From an uncultured Proteiniphilum sp. (GTDB taxonomy: Bacteria; Bacteroidota; Bacteroidia; Bacteroidales; Dysgonomonadaceae), in assembly GCA_927407015.1 (NCBI GenBank), contig CAKMJT010000004.1, forward strand, positions 90,354 through 154,353: DNA of 64,000 nucleotides. The letters are read 5' to 3'. The notes beneath the pieces were generated by a model. That model saw only the letters and a program-made list of their open reading frames with translations, did no database searches and had not been told where the DNA came from. Each line of letters starts with the position of its first letter. The stretch's first letter is position 1. The position numbers and the translations under genes are program-made. Shown here one piece after another: positions 8,653-18,152 of the stretch.

Positions 8653-9840
8653 ATGTTAAAATCGTTGAAAAGTGAAGACTGGGTAGCCACATTGATGGGT
8701 GCCGTCATCCTTGTGCTTGTGATTTTTATGCCGTCGGTAATGAAGAATTACGCATTTATGTCAGTGACAACAGCCATTTTGGCTTACCTGGGATATCTCT
8801 TTATGGGAAACAAAGACAATGGAAGGTTTCTCTTCTCCTTTGCTGTAGTATACCTGCTGGCTTGGCTGGCCACCTATGTTGCCGGTCTTGGACCCATCAA
8901 AATCATCGGGTTGGAGTCTGTATTTTTTGCGGTCATCATCGGCTTGCTTATCCGAAACACTGTGGGACTACCCAAATGGCTGGCTCCCGCCGTGAAAAGC
9001 GAATATTACATCAAGGCGGGATTGGTGATTCTTGGAAGTTCCATCCTTTTCAATGAAATCATGAAAGCCGGTGCCCTGGGAATGGTGCAGGCGATAGTAG
9101 TGGTTTTATCGGTATGGTTTTTCAGTTTCTGGATTGCTGGCAGAGTATTCCGGATTGACAAAGAAATGTCCACGCTGCTCTCCAGCGCCGTATCCATTTG
9201 CGGTGTTTCTGCTGCCATTGCAACCAGTGGTGCCATCAAGGGAGACCCCAAAAAACTCTCTTTTGTTATTTCTTTGGTGTTGATCATCGCTATTCCCATG
9301 ATGTACCTGTTGCCCTTCCTGGCTCAGTGGATGGGGCTGAGTGAAGAGATCGCCGGCGCCTGGCTGGGTGGCACCATCGATACCACAGCCGCAGTGGTAG
9401 CCTCCGGAAAGTTTATCGGTGAGACCGCTGAGCAGTATAGCGTCATCATTAAATCTGCGCAGAATGTACTGCTGGGCGTGGCTGCCTTTGCGATTTCCAT
9501 TTATTGGTCGTACAAGGGAACCAACAGTGAGATCCGTCCTTCGGGCCGCGTGCTCTGGGATCGGTTCCCGAAGTTTGTAATCGGGTTCCTGATTGCTTCA
9601 TTGGTTTTCAGTTTCGCCTTCGATGCCGAAACAGGAAAAGCGTTGTCGGGGGTGGCCAATAAAGGTGCACGCGGTCTGCTTTTCTCACTGGCGTTTGTCT
9701 GTATCGGACTAGAAACCGATTTTCGTTATATCTTCAAAAAAGAGAATGCCAAATATATTTGGTCATTCCTTACTGCGCAAACATTCAATATCCTGCTCAC
9801 CCTGCTAATTGCATGGTTGTTATTCGGCTATGCTGCCTGA
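8653..9840 (+). CDS. YeiH-family putative sulfate exporter
   Basis: 395 residues, almost entirely membrane segments (ten or so). The conserved parts of the family (Cons_hypoth698, UPF0324) are visible: GLESVFFAVIIGLLIRNTVGLP, YIKAGLVILGSSILF, SICGVSAAIATSGAI and GAWLGGTIDTTAAVVASG. Family members are annotated as putative sulfate exporters, but the substrate is not firmly established. A -7 element TAATTTTG lies at 8583-8590, about 60 bases before the ATG; the -33 element is weak. The gene stands alone, divergent from the barrel operon. Confidence 0.85.
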   Translation: MLKSLKSEDWVATLMGAVILVLVIFMPSVMKNYAFMSVTTAILAYLGYLFMGNKDNGRFLFSFAVVYLLAWLATYVAGLGPIKIIGLESVFFAVIIGLLIRNTVGLPKWLAPAVKSEYYIKAGLVILGSSILFNEIMKAGALGMVQAIVVVLSVWFFSFWIAGRVFRIDKEMSTLLSSAVSICGVSAAIATSGAIKGDPKKLSFVISLVLIIAIPMMYLLPFLAQWMGLSEEIAGAWLGGTIDTTAAVVASGKFIGETAEQYSVIIKSAQNVLLGVAAFAISIYWSYKGTNSEIRPSGRVLWDRFPKFVIGFLIASLVFSFAFDAETGKALSGVANKGARGLLFSLAFVCIGLETDFRYIFKKENAKYIWSFLTAQTFNILLTLLIAWLLFGYAA

Positions 9841-10069
9841 GAACGATGCTGACAGAAAAGGCCGGGTAATTATGAGCTGCCTATTTGGGTAAAGGTTTGT
9901 CACAGGGTGATTTTACTTTTTTTTTCATACCCTTTTTTTGAAGTATGCACCCATCCTTCAGTTCTCAGGGATCTGATTCCCTTTCGACACTGCCTCCCCA
10001 GCCTTTCGCTTTAAACAAAACCGCATGCCGGTACGTTCATTGAGGGTTAAAGAGAAAGAAAAACGCTCG

Positions 10070-11380
10070 ATGAAACAGTTTATTCGTGTTCTGACCAACA
10101 TTTCTGTAGCCAATACTAGCACATACTTGCTCTGGAGTGCTTTTTCGTTTTGGATTTATCTCGAAACAAAGTCAGTGCTTGTGCTTTCTGTCCTCAGTGG
10201 AACCTACATGCTGCTGGTGACTTTGTCCAGCATGTTTTTCGGAACCATCGTTGACAAGCACAAGAAAAAAAAAGTGATGACGGATGCTTCTCTGGTAACC
10301 ATGGCGTTGCTTCTTCTGGCAGGAGCTGTTTTTCTTCTCTCCGACACGGCGCAAATTGCCGACATGTCTTCACCCGCATTCTGGTTATTCTCTATGCCTC
10401 TTTTATTGAGTGCCCTCACCGGCAACTTGCGGGGTATCGCTCTCTCTACCACCGTTGCCATCCTTGTTCCACAGCAGGATTATGCACGGGCCAACGGACT
10501 GGTGGGTATGGTCCAGGGATTTGGAATGGTAGCCAACACAGTATTCAGCGGACTGATCATCGGCTATCTGGGGATGGACTGGGCTATTTATATCACGCTT
10601 CTGGTGTCGGCTGCGACACTTCTGCAGCTCTTCTTTATTGATGTTCCCGAGGAGCAGATCGTGCACGACCCGCATCTTCAAAACAGTCAGATCGACTTCA
10701 GGGGAGCTTTCAGGGCGATTCATTCTGTACCAGGGATGATGGCACTCATCTTCTTTACCACCTTCAATAATTTCATTGGAGGCGCATTCGCCGTTTTGCT
10801 TGACCCATACGGATTGACGTTGTTCCGGGTAGATGTATGGGGTATCATGCTGGGATTTACAGGCATCGGGTTTATCCTTGGCGGACTGGCGGTAGGTAGA
10901 ATAGGCCTCGGGAAAAAGCCACTTCGTTCGTTACTCTCGGGCTATCTTTTTATCAGCCTTATCTGTATTCTGTTTACCCTTCGCGAGGGGCCAATCCTTT
11001 TTGTGGGAGGGATGTTTCTCTATATGCTTGTAGCTCCTATCATTGAAGCAGGGGAACAAACCATTATCCAGACCGTTGTGCCAAAATCGAAACAGGGGCG
11101 TGTTTTTGGTTTCGCACAAACAGTGGAGGCAGCAGCAACCCCTGTCTCCATCTTCATCATCGGGCCGCTGGCACAATCCTACATCATCCCTTTTATGGAG
11201 AGTGATACCGGTAAAAATTCGTTTGGATGGTTACTGGGGGATGGAAGTACCCGCGGAATCGCACTCACTTTGGTTATCGCGGGTCTTTTTATGCTGATGA
11301 TGACAATCATCGCCTTCCGCACGAAAGCCTACCACATCCTTTCCGCATCGTACGACCGCAAGATAACGAGGGAGGTGTGA
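10070..11380 (+). CDS. Major facilitator superfamily transporter
   Basis: 436 residues from the ATG at 10070 (MKQFIRVLTNISVANTSTYL); an in-frame ATG at 10025 would add 15 charged residues and cannot be excluded. Twelve membrane segments in two halves separated by a loop near residue 190-215 (EEQIVHDPHLQNSQIDF). The first half has FFGTIVDKHKKKKVM, the MFS loop 2-3 motif. It resembles the enterobactin-exporter-like MFS group found widely in bacteria (drug or siderophore efflux), but substrate cannot be read from sequence. It converges on the SixA-like gene, 28 bases apart. Confidence 0.85.
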   Translation: MKQFIRVLTNISVANTSTYLLWSAFSFWIYLETKSVLVLSVLSGTYMLLVTLSSMFFGTIVDKHKKKKVMTDASLVTMALLLLAGAVFLLSDTAQIADMSSPAFWLFSMPLLLSALTGNLRGIALSTTVAILVPQQDYARANGLVGMVQGFGMVANTVFSGLIIGYLGMDWAIYITLLVSAATLLQLFFIDVPEEQIVHDPHLQNSQIDFRGAFRAIHSVPGMMALIFFTTFNNFIGGAFAVLLDPYGLTLFRVDVWGIMLGFTGIGFILGGLAVGRIGLGKKPLRSLLSGYLFISLICILFTLREGPILFVGGMFLYMLVAPIIEAGEQTIIQTVVPKSKQGRVFGFAQTVEAAATPVSIFIIGPLAQSYIIPFMESDTGKNSFGWLLGDGSTRGIALTLVIAGLFMLMMTIIAFRTKAYHILSASYDRKITREV

Positions 11381-11408
11381 TACTCCCCGGCCTGTACCTA
11401 CGGCTTCG

Positions 11409-11897
11409 TTACAACTCTTTTGCCGTTTTCAGCCACATGAAATTGGCACGTTCTGCCGAAATCTTTGCCCATGAATCGATATTGAACTCAAAACAGACGG
11501 CCGATGCGGTAGGAAGATTATCGAGCCGTACCCCCAGGTCATTCACAAGATCGGTTACTCCGGGGTTATGCCCAACGTAGAGGCAGCTGTTGATCTCCTC
11601 AGGCAGCCTGGAGACGACATTCAGGATCCATCGGGCAGGAGCGAAATAAAGGTTCTGGACGTTTTGGATCTCTTCTTCCGGATAGCCGATATGCTGTGCT
11701 GCATACCGGGCTGTCTCGTGGGCTCTTTTCGCCGATGAGGAAAGTATCAGATCGGGCACACCTGTTTTTTTGAGTATATATTCACCCATGGCGGCAGCAT
11801 TTCTGCGACCGCGGTTGGTAAGGATGCGATCATAATCGTCCTTGGCCATTGAATCATGTTCGGCTTTGCCATGACGAAGAATAATCAGTTGTTTCAT
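11409..11897 (-). CDS. sixA: SixA-type histidine phosphatase
   Basis: 162 residues from ATG 11897, which places the catalytic motif LIILRHGKAE at residues 3-12 as in SixA and other branch-2 phosphoglycerate-mutase-like phosphatases; the upstream extension (to 11987) is unlikely because it would put an odd Phe/Cys-rich stretch before the RHG core. A second conserved part is LYVGHNPGVTDLVNDLG, whose His completes the active site, and SSAKRAHETA carries the Arg. SixA removes phosphate from phosphohistidine on signalling proteins in E. coli; the substrate here is unknown. A -7 element TAATTTTG lies on the minus strand at 11916-11923. Confidence 0.85.
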   Translation of the reverse strand: MKQLIILRHGKAEHDSMAKDDYDRILTNRGRRNAAAMGEYILKKTGVPDLILSSSAKRAHETARYAAQHIGYPEEEIQNVQNLYFAPARWILNVVSRLPEEINSCLYVGHNPGVTDLVNDLGVRLDNLPTASAVCFEFNIDSWAKISAERANFMWLKTAKEL

Positions 11898-12109
11898 GTC
11901 TCTGTAAATAGACCACAAAATTACGGATAATTTTTCATATTCATCGATATTACGGCACCAACAACAAAAGAAAAACGGGAAAAACATCCGGTTCGTGACG
12001 GGTGATGAACTATATTACGTATGCTCCCGGCAACGAAAGAAAAGAGAGATTATTGCCGTTTATCAAACCTTTATATCTATTTTTGTGTTTTATCACAAAC
12101 ATCCTGACT

Positions 12110-12910
12110 ATGACTAAAAAAATCGGTAAAACAATCGGCCTGATAGTTGCGACTATTGTCTTGTTGTTGATTGCCGGAACTGTGTATCGTACATTCTTCA
12201 CACCCTCCTATGCGGGAAACGGGAATGTGACGGGGGTGCTGTTGTTTGGTCTGCTCACCGGAGGAACGATAGCTTTCCTGATCCTGAAGCTCCGGAATAC
12301 CCGAAAAACACGCGCTGCTATCCAAACCTGTTCCCACACGGTAGTGGAAAGCATCAAGAAAGTATTCAAAATCGTGGTGACAGAGGGGCAACTGAATGAG
12401 ATATACAACTACGAGAACACAAAAAAAATACTCCATTTCATCCCCTCAACCAAAAAAGCGCTGGTGATTGTCCGTGCGAAGGTGCTGATCGGGTACGATG
12501 CAAATAAGTGCTGCTGGGAGATTGATGAGGAGCACAGGGAGATCCGTCTGACGGAATTTCCAAAACCGGAACTACTCTCTATGGATACCGATTTCAATTA
12601 TTACTATTTCGAGGATGACCTGTTCAATTTCATTGGACGGAAAGACCTGCAGCAAATTCAGGAACTCGCGAAGGAACAGGTGAAAAAGGCTGCCCTCCAG
12701 AGCGGGCTGATGAAGATTGCTGCCGACCAGATGAAGCTGTTGCTCAGCGAGGTTGTTACCGTGAACAACTGGAAGTTAGGAAACAGTGAGCTGATCGACG
12801 ACTATGCTTATCTTCCGGAACCGGAAGACGGTGAAGCACCCGAAGGCGAAGCATCCTTATTGAAAAAGAACAACCTGTTTGATAAAGCGCTGGATCTGTT
12901 GAAAATGTAA
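12110..12910 (+). CDS. DUF4230 membrane-anchored protein
   Basis: 266 residues from ATG 12110. One or two membrane segments at the N-terminus (IGKTIGLIVATIVLLLIAGT and VTGVLLFGLLTGGTIAFLIL), then a soluble domain of the DUF4230 type with YNYENTKKILHFIPSTKKALVIVRAKVLIGYD and the repeat of hydrophobic strands before a C-terminal helix pair. The start is favoured because a -7 element TATTTTTG lies at 12078-12085, inside the longer reading that would begin at 12002. Function of the family is unknown. It converges on tdh. Confidence 0.75.
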   Translation: MTKKIGKTIGLIVATIVLLLIAGTVYRTFFTPSYAGNGNVTGVLLFGLLTGGTIAFLILKLRNTRKTRAAIQTCSHTVVESIKKVFKIVVTEGQLNEIYNYENTKKILHFIPSTKKALVIVRAKVLIGYDANKCCWEIDEEHREIRLTEFPKPELLSMDTDFNYYYFEDDLFNFIGRKDLQQIQELAKEQVKKAALQSGLMKIAADQMKLLLSEVVTVNNWKLGNSELIDDYAYLPEPEDGEAPEGEASLLKKNNLFDKALDLLKM

Positions 12911-12927
12911 TGACCTTACATCGGAAC

Positions 12928-12955
12928 AGGGTAAAATCATTCAGTGATTTACCCT
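12928..12955. terminator. Hairpin between convergent genes
   Basis: AGGGTAAAATCA and TGATTTACCCT form an 11-base stem with one bulged A and a 5-base loop in the 85-base gap between the DUF4230 gene and tdh. No T run of note follows on either side, so it is only a possible bidirectional terminator. Confidence 0.4.
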
Positions 12956-12995
12956 CCCTTTATGTGCTGCAGTCACACTTCTCACGTGGACAATC

Positions 12996-14021
12996 TCAAT
13001 CCCAGTTCAGAATCACTTTTCCGCACTGTCCGCTTTCCATCACTTCGAATCCCTTCTGGAAATCAGCAATGCTGTAACGATGCGTAATGATGGGGGTGAG
13101 ATCAATGCCGGAGATGATCATCTGCTCCATCTGGTACCAGGTCTCCCACATCTCACGACCGTAGATACCCTTCAGGGTGAGTGCCTTGAAGATGATCTCG
13201 TTCCAGTCGACAGTGGTGTTATTGGGTAGAATACCCAGCAACGAAATCTTTGATCCGTTGTACATGCTGTCAATCATTTCGCGGAAGCCCGCCGGTGAAC
13301 CGGACATTTCAAGACCTACATCGAACCCGCGCATGCCCAGCTTCTCCACTGCCTGAGCAATGGTTTCCCCTTCAGAGAGGTTGACGGTAAGTGTAGCCCC
13401 CATCTTCCTGGCGATATCCAGCCGATATTCACTCAAATCACTCACCACGATGTAACGTGCACCCGCAAAACGACAGATGGCTGTGGCCATGCTCCCGATA
13501 AGACCTGCACCGGTTATCAGTACATCTTCGGCAATCAGCGGAAACGACAGGGCTGTGTGGGTGGCATTTCCAAAAGGGTCCATGATGGAGGCAATCTCAT
13601 CGGGGATACGCGGATCAAGCTTTACTACGTTCGATGCAGGCAGAGACAGATATTCGGCAAAGGAGCCATCACGATTTACGCCCACGCCAATGGTGTTCTC
13701 ACACACGTGCAACTTGCCGCGGCGACAGTTACGGCAGTGCCCGCAGGCAATATGGCCTTCACCGGTTACACGATCACCAACCTTCAGGTTTTCTACGCCG
13801 CTGCCCATATCCACAATCTCACCTACATATTCGTGACCGATGGTCATGGGTATTCTGATGGTTTTCTGCGACCAGTCGTCCCATTTATAGATATGCAGAT
13901 CGGTACCGCAGATGGCTGTCTTTTTAATCTTGATGAGTACGTCGTTCACACCGATGGAGGGAACAGGCACATCCTCCATCCAAATACCCTTCTCAGGGCG
14001 TAATTTCACTAATGCTTTCAT
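12996..14021 (-). CDS. tdh: L-threonine 3-dehydrogenase
   Basis: 341 residues from ATG 14021 ([20 protein letters not shown]). Zinc-dependent medium-chain dehydrogenase that oxidises threonine to 2-amino-3-ketobutyrate with NAD. Visible signatures: catalytic zinc site [29 protein letters not shown], structural zinc cysteines in [21 protein letters not shown], and the nucleotide-binding [11 protein letters not shown]. The CGTDxHIYxWDxW pattern is specific for threonine dehydrogenase. kbl lies directly upstream on the same strand (132 bases), so the two-step threonine-to-glycine pathway is encoded together. Confidence 0.95.
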   Translation of the reverse strand: MKALVKLRPEKGIWMEDVPVPSIGVNDVLIKIKKTAICGTDLHIYKWDDWSQKTIRIPMTIGHEYVGEIVDMGSGVENLKVGDRVTGEGHIACGHCRNCRRGKLHVCENTIGVGVNRDGSFAEYLSLPASNVVKLDPRIPDEIASIMDPFGNATHTALSFPLIAEDVLITGAGLIGSMATAICRFAGARYIVVSDLSEYRLDIARKMGATLTVNLSEGETIAQAVEKLGMRGFDVGLEMSGSPAGFREMIDSMYNGSKISLLGILPNNTTVDWNEIIFKALTLKGIYGREMWETWYQMEQMIISGIDLTPIITHRYSIADFQKGFEVMESGQCGKVILNWD

Positions 14022-14153
14022 ATTTTCATTCAGTTTTAGCATTCAGCTATCTGCGTTCAGCGTTCAACTTTGTTGGTGGAAGCTTTACAGGGGTAGCGGT
14101 CCGGGTTTTTAACTTATTACTTAAAGCTTACAACTATTCCTTGTTTGTATAAA

Positions 14154-15341
14154 TCAAATTACGGCTAATTTTTTCCCTACCTTGATAAATGAGGCAATGG
14201 CCTTGTCAAGATGATCCCGTTCATGGCCGGCAGAGATCTGTACCCGGATACGTGCCTGCTCTTTGGGCACCACCGGATAGTAAAATCCGGTTACGTAAAT
14301 ACCCTCTTCAAGCAGTTCTGCCGCAAACTGTTGCGACAGTTTAGCATCGTACAGCATCACAGCGCTAATAGCCGATTGTGTAGGCTTTATATCGAAATCA
14401 GCCTCCTTCATCTTTGCCACGAAGTAGTCAACGTTCTCATGCAATTTTTCCTGCAGATGATTGGACTCCTCCAGCAGATGAAAAGCTTCCACGCCCGCTG
14501 CCGCCACCATGGGAGGAATGGAGTTGGAAAAGAGATAGGGGCGCGAACGCTGACGCAACATCTCAATGATCTCCCGGCGTCCGGTGGTGAACCCGCCAAT
14601 AGCACCTCCGAAAGCTTTGCCCAACGTGCCGGTGATTACATCCACTTTGCCCATGACATTGTACTGTTCTGTAATTCCTTTTCCGGTTTTCCCCACTACG
14701 CCGGCGGAGTGACTTTCGTCAACCATGACCAGTGCATCATATTTCTCAGCCAGTACCATGATCTTATCGAGGGGGGCCACATTGCCGTCCATTGAAAAAA
14801 CGCCATCGGTGACAATAATACGAAAACGTTGCTCCTGTGCTTCCTTCAGCTTCTCCTCCAGATCAGCCATGTCGGCATTGGCATAGCGGTAGCGTTTGGC
14901 CTTGCAGAGGCGTACCCCATCGATGATGGATGCGTGGTTCAATGCATCGGAGATGATGGCATCTTCTTCCGAGAAAAGAGGTTCAAAGAGTCCTCCGTTC
15001 GCATCGAAGCAGGAGGCATAGAGAATGGCGTCATCCGTATGAAAAAAATGACTGATGGTTTTTTCCAGCTCCTTGTGATAGTCCTGTGTGCCACAGATAA
15101 ACCGTACGGAGGACATACCGTAGCCGCGTTCATCGAGGGCTTTCTTTGCCGCAGCAATCAGTCGCGGATGATCCGATAAACCGAGGTAGTTGTTGGCACA
15201 GAAGTTGAGTACTTTCTGTCCCGACTGTACCATGATCTCCGCTCTCTGTGGCGTGACAATGATCCTTTCGTTCTTGTAGAGACCAGCCTCTTCAATGGCT
15301 TTCAGTTCAGCCTGCAGGTGATGTTCCATTTTTCCGTACAT
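14154..15341 (-). CDS. kbl: Glycine C-acetyltransferase (2-amino-3-ketobutyrate CoA ligase)
   Basis: 395 residues, the normal family length. PLP enzyme of the alpha-oxoamine synthase family, which cleaves 2-amino-3-ketobutyrate with CoA to glycine and acetyl-CoA. Visible: FCANNYLGLSDHPRL at the N-terminus, DALNHASIIDG, VTDGVFSMDGNVAPL, VDESHSAGVVG, and the PLP-lysine region DVITGTLGKAFGGAIGG (Lys in TLGKAFGG). The end SAGHERDHLDKAIASFIKVGKKL is typical. It is the first gene before tdh on the minus strand. Confidence 0.95.
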   Translation of the reverse strand: MYGKMEHHLQAELKAIEEAGLYKNERIIVTPQRAEIMVQSGQKVLNFCANNYLGLSDHPRLIAAAKKALDERGYGMSSVRFICGTQDYHKELEKTISHFFHTDDAILYASCFDANGGLFEPLFSEEDAIISDALNHASIIDGVRLCKAKRYRYANADMADLEEKLKEAQEQRFRIIVTDGVFSMDGNVAPLDKIMVLAEKYDALVMVDESHSAGVVGKTGKGITEQYNVMGKVDVITGTLGKAFGGAIGGFTTGRREIIEMLRQRSRPYLFSNSIPPMVAAAGVEAFHLLEESNHLQEKLHENVDYFVAKMKEADFDIKPTQSAISAVMLYDAKLSQQFAAELLEEGIYVTGFYYPVVPKEQARIRVQISAGHERDHLDKAIASFIKVGKKLAVI

Positions 15342-15444
15342 TGTTTCTCTTTTTATCAGTTATTAGCTTTCAGCGGTCAGCTTTTTAGCCGGGGCTTTGT
15401 TGCTTTTAGCGGGCAGTTTCTGTATCAGCTATTATTTCTTATTT

Positions 15445-16848
15445 CTAATCTTCGTTTGTCTCTTCGAGCAGAGAGGGAGGAAGTGTTTTTTTAACTTTCA
15501 CACCCAGTTCACGCAGCTTCTCTGCCTGACCGATGAGGTTTCCCCTACCCGATTTCAGTTGTCCGTAAGCATTCTCATAGCTTCTTTTTGCCCTGTCGAT
15601 ATGAACTTCAATATCGGTGAGTGAACCCACGAAATTGACCAGTTTGTCGTAGAGGGTCGCTCCCCGTTCGGCAATATCGAGTGCGTTGCGGTTTTGATAC
15701 TCCCGTTTCCAGAGATCCACAATCAGCTTCAGTGCCGCGATGAGGTTGGTGGGGCTAATCAGCAGGATTTTTTTCTCATAGGCATATTGCCACAGGTTTT
15801 CTTCATATTGTAATGCCAGCAGATAGGCAGGCTCGTTGGGGATGAACATCATCACGAAATCGAGCGTGGCAGCGTAATCCTGATAGCTTTTCCGGCTCAG
15901 CTCATCGATATGCTTCCGCACGGAACGCAGATGATCACTGATGAGTCTTTTCTGTTCCACCGTGTCATCTGTGCCCACATAGCGGGAGTATGCAGTGAGA
16001 GATACCTTGGAATCTATGATCACCCTGCGGTCGTCGGGATAGGCGATGATCACGTCAGGCTGCATCCTGGCACCATCCTGACCTGTATGATAATTGCCAT
16101 CGGGGTCTTTCAGGTACTCCTGTACGAAATATTCACGGCCCTTCACCAGTCCCGATCGTTCGAGAATATTCTCCAGAATCATCTGCCCCCAGTCACCCTG
16201 CATTTTGGAGTTGCCTTTCAGGGCATTGGTCAGGTTGGTGGCTTCTGTGCTCAGCCGGTCGTTGAGTTCGCGCAGGTTCTTCACCTCCTGGCCCAGAGAA
16301 AAACGCTCCTTGGCCTCTGTCACATATACCTCTTCCACTTTCTTTCGAAACGAATCGATATGCTCACCCAGCGGTTTCAGGATACCGTTCAGGTTATCCC
16401 TGTTCAGGCTGGTGAATTTTTCGGTTTTCTCATCCAGTATTTTTGAGGCAATATGTTCAAATTCCACATTAAATTGCTGGCGCAACGTACCCATCTCCTG
16501 CTTCTGGTTTTCCAGTTTCTCCTGCAACGATCTGTTCTCGGCAGTGAATGATGCCAGCGAGTTGCTTACAGCATGAAGCTCATCGGTTTTGGCCTTCAGC
16601 TCTGCCCTGTAAGTGGCCATCTCTTCCAGCCGGCTTCTATTGTTCTCGCCAGCCGCCTGCAGACCGGCACTGAGTTCGGCGTTCTTGCCTTTCAGCAATG
16701 CCAGCTCATCGTTCAGGGCATCGTTCTTTTTGGAAACAACCTCAAAATTGTTTTTTGAAACCGTTTTTGATGTCGTCAACAGTGTAGCGATGATCCAGGC
16801 GAGAATACCACCCACCACAAAACCGATTAGAAGATACAACAGTTCCAT
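15445..16848 (-). CDS. rmuC: DNA recombination protein RmuC
   Basis: 467 residues. One N-terminal membrane segment ([20 protein letters not shown]), a long coiled coil (about 25-190) and a C-terminal RmuC nuclease-like domain with [45 protein letters not shown] and the downstream EPAYLLAL and [11 protein letters not shown] motifs. The D...D-x-K pattern resembles a PD-(D/E)xK-type nuclease core. RmuC limits inversions at repeats in E. coli and has been linked to removal of DNA-protein crosslinks. The gene follows ribBA by 56 bases on the same strand. Confidence 0.93.
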   Translation of the reverse strand: MELLYLLIGFVVGGILAWIIATLLTTSKTVSKNNFEVVSKKNDALNDELALLKGKNAELSAGLQAAGENNRSRLEEMATYRAELKAKTDELHAVSNSLASFTAENRSLQEKLENQKQEMGTLRQQFNVEFEHIASKILDEKTEKFTSLNRDNLNGILKPLGEHIDSFRKKVEEVYVTEAKERFSLGQEVKNLRELNDRLSTEATNLTNALKGNSKMQGDWGQMILENILERSGLVKGREYFVQEYLKDPDGNYHTGQDGARMQPDVIIAYPDDRRVIIDSKVSLTAYSRYVGTDDTVEQKRLISDHLRSVRKHIDELSRKSYQDYAATLDFVMMFIPNEPAYLLALQYEENLWQYAYEKKILLISPTNLIAALKLIVDLWKREYQNRNALDIAERGATLYDKLVNFVGSLTDIEVHIDRAKRSYENAYGQLKSGRGNLIGQAEKLRELGVKVKKTLPPSLLEETNED

Positions 16849-16904
16849 CTATTGTCCGTCATCCATGTCACTATCATCTCCCGTGAGGAGAAGGCGGGTG
16901 ACTG

Positions 16905-18125
16905 TTATTTTAAATTCCGCAGCACATGCCCCATCTTCTTCTTTTTCGTCTCCATATAAAAATGGTTGTATTGATTGGGGACGATCTCCAGAGGGACATT
17001 CTCCACCACCTCGAGGCCATAGGACTCCAGACCGATCCGTTTTTTGGGATTGTTGGTCATCAGTCTCATTTTTCGTACATCGAGGCTGCGCAGGATCTGT
17101 GCTCCCACACCATAATCTCTTTCATCGGCCTGGTAGCCGAGATGCAGGTTAGCATCCACCGTATCGAGACCCTGCTCCTGCAGCTTGTAGGCAGCTGCCT
17201 TGGCCATCAGGCCGATGCCTCGTCCCTCCTGGTTCAGGTAGACCAGCACTCCTTTGCCCTCTTTCTCTATCAGCTGTAAAGCGCGGTGGAGCTGTTCTCC
17301 GCATTCGCAGCGCATAGATCCGAATATATCACCGGTCACACACGATGAGTGTACCCGTACAAGAATGGATTCTCTGTCGTGCCATTCACCCTTGATCAGC
17401 GCCACATGCTCCTGTCCGGTCGCTTTTTGCAGGAAGGGGATCATCGTAAAATCGCCATATTCCGTGGGAAGATGAACGGCTTCCCCTCTCTCGATCAGTG
17501 ATTCGGTCTGCAGCCTGTATTTAATCAGATCGGCCACCGACACAATCTTCAGGTTGAACCGTTGTGCCATCTCCATCAATTTCGGGAGACGAGCCATGGA
17601 GCCATCCTCATTTTTGATCTCTGCCAGCGCACCTGCCGGGTATAACCCTGCCAAACGGGCAAAATCGATGGTTGCCTCCGTATGTCCTGCCCTGCGTAAC
17701 ACACCTTTCGATTGTGCACGGAGCGGGAAGATATGGCCGGGGCGACCGAAATCCTCAGGAGCCGTTTCGCTACGGGTGAGCGCCAGGATCGTCTGTGCCC
17801 TGTCGTAGGCCGAGATACCGGTTGTACACCCGTGTGTCAGCAGATCGATGGATACCGTGAAAGGTGTGGAATGGATAGAGGTGTTGTGTGTCACCATCAT
17901 CGGCAGCTCCAGTTCTTCGGCGCGTTCCTTCGTTATCGGTGCGCAGATAAGGCCGCGGGCATGCGTTTCCAGAAAGTTTATTTTCTCCGGCGTGATGCAC
18001 TCTGCTGCAATGATCAGGTCGCCTTCATTTTCTCTGTCTTCGTCGTCGACCACGATGATGAAGTTGCCTTTTTTGATCTCTTCCAGGGCTTCCTCAATAG
18101 TATCTAAAATAATTTTTTTCTGCAT
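16905..18125 (-). CDS. ribBA: Bifunctional DHBP synthase / GTP cyclohydrolase II
   Basis: 406 residues, two domains. Residues 1-200 are 3,4-dihydroxy-2-butanone-4-phosphate synthase ([17 protein letters not shown]-equivalent [10 protein letters not shown], and [17 protein letters not shown]). Residues about 205-400 are GTP cyclohydrolase II, with zinc cysteines in [19 protein letters not shown], the catalytic [11 protein letters not shown] and [12 protein letters not shown]. Together they make the two precursors of riboflavin. Only 27 bases separate it from the LptF/G-type gene upstream, so it is probably read from that gene's transcript. No FMN riboswitch is seen before it. Confidence 0.95.
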   Translation of the reverse strand: MQKKIILDTIEEALEEIKKGNFIIVVDDEDRENEGDLIIAAECITPEKINFLETHARGLICAPITKERAEELELPMMVTHNTSIHSTPFTVSIDLLTHGCTTGISAYDRAQTILALTRSETAPEDFGRPGHIFPLRAQSKGVLRRAGHTEATIDFARLAGLYPAGALAEIKNEDGSMARLPKLMEMAQRFNLKIVSVADLIKYRLQTESLIERGEAVHLPTEYGDFTMIPFLQKATGQEHVALIKGEWHDRESILVRVHSSCVTGDIFGSMRCECGEQLHRALQLIEKEGKGVLVYLNQEGRGIGLMAKAAAYKLQEQGLDTVDANLHLGYQADERDYGVGAQILRSLDVRKMRLMTNNPKKRIGLESYGLEVVENVPLEIVPNQYNHFYMETKKKKMGHVLRNLK

Positions 18126-18152
18126 ATATATGGTTTTGTTTTATGCTGTTGT

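Noticed and set aside
16849..18152. FMN riboswitch before or around ribBA
   Set aside because: Only 27 bases separate ribBA from the upstream gene and no conserved FMN-aptamer sequence was seen.
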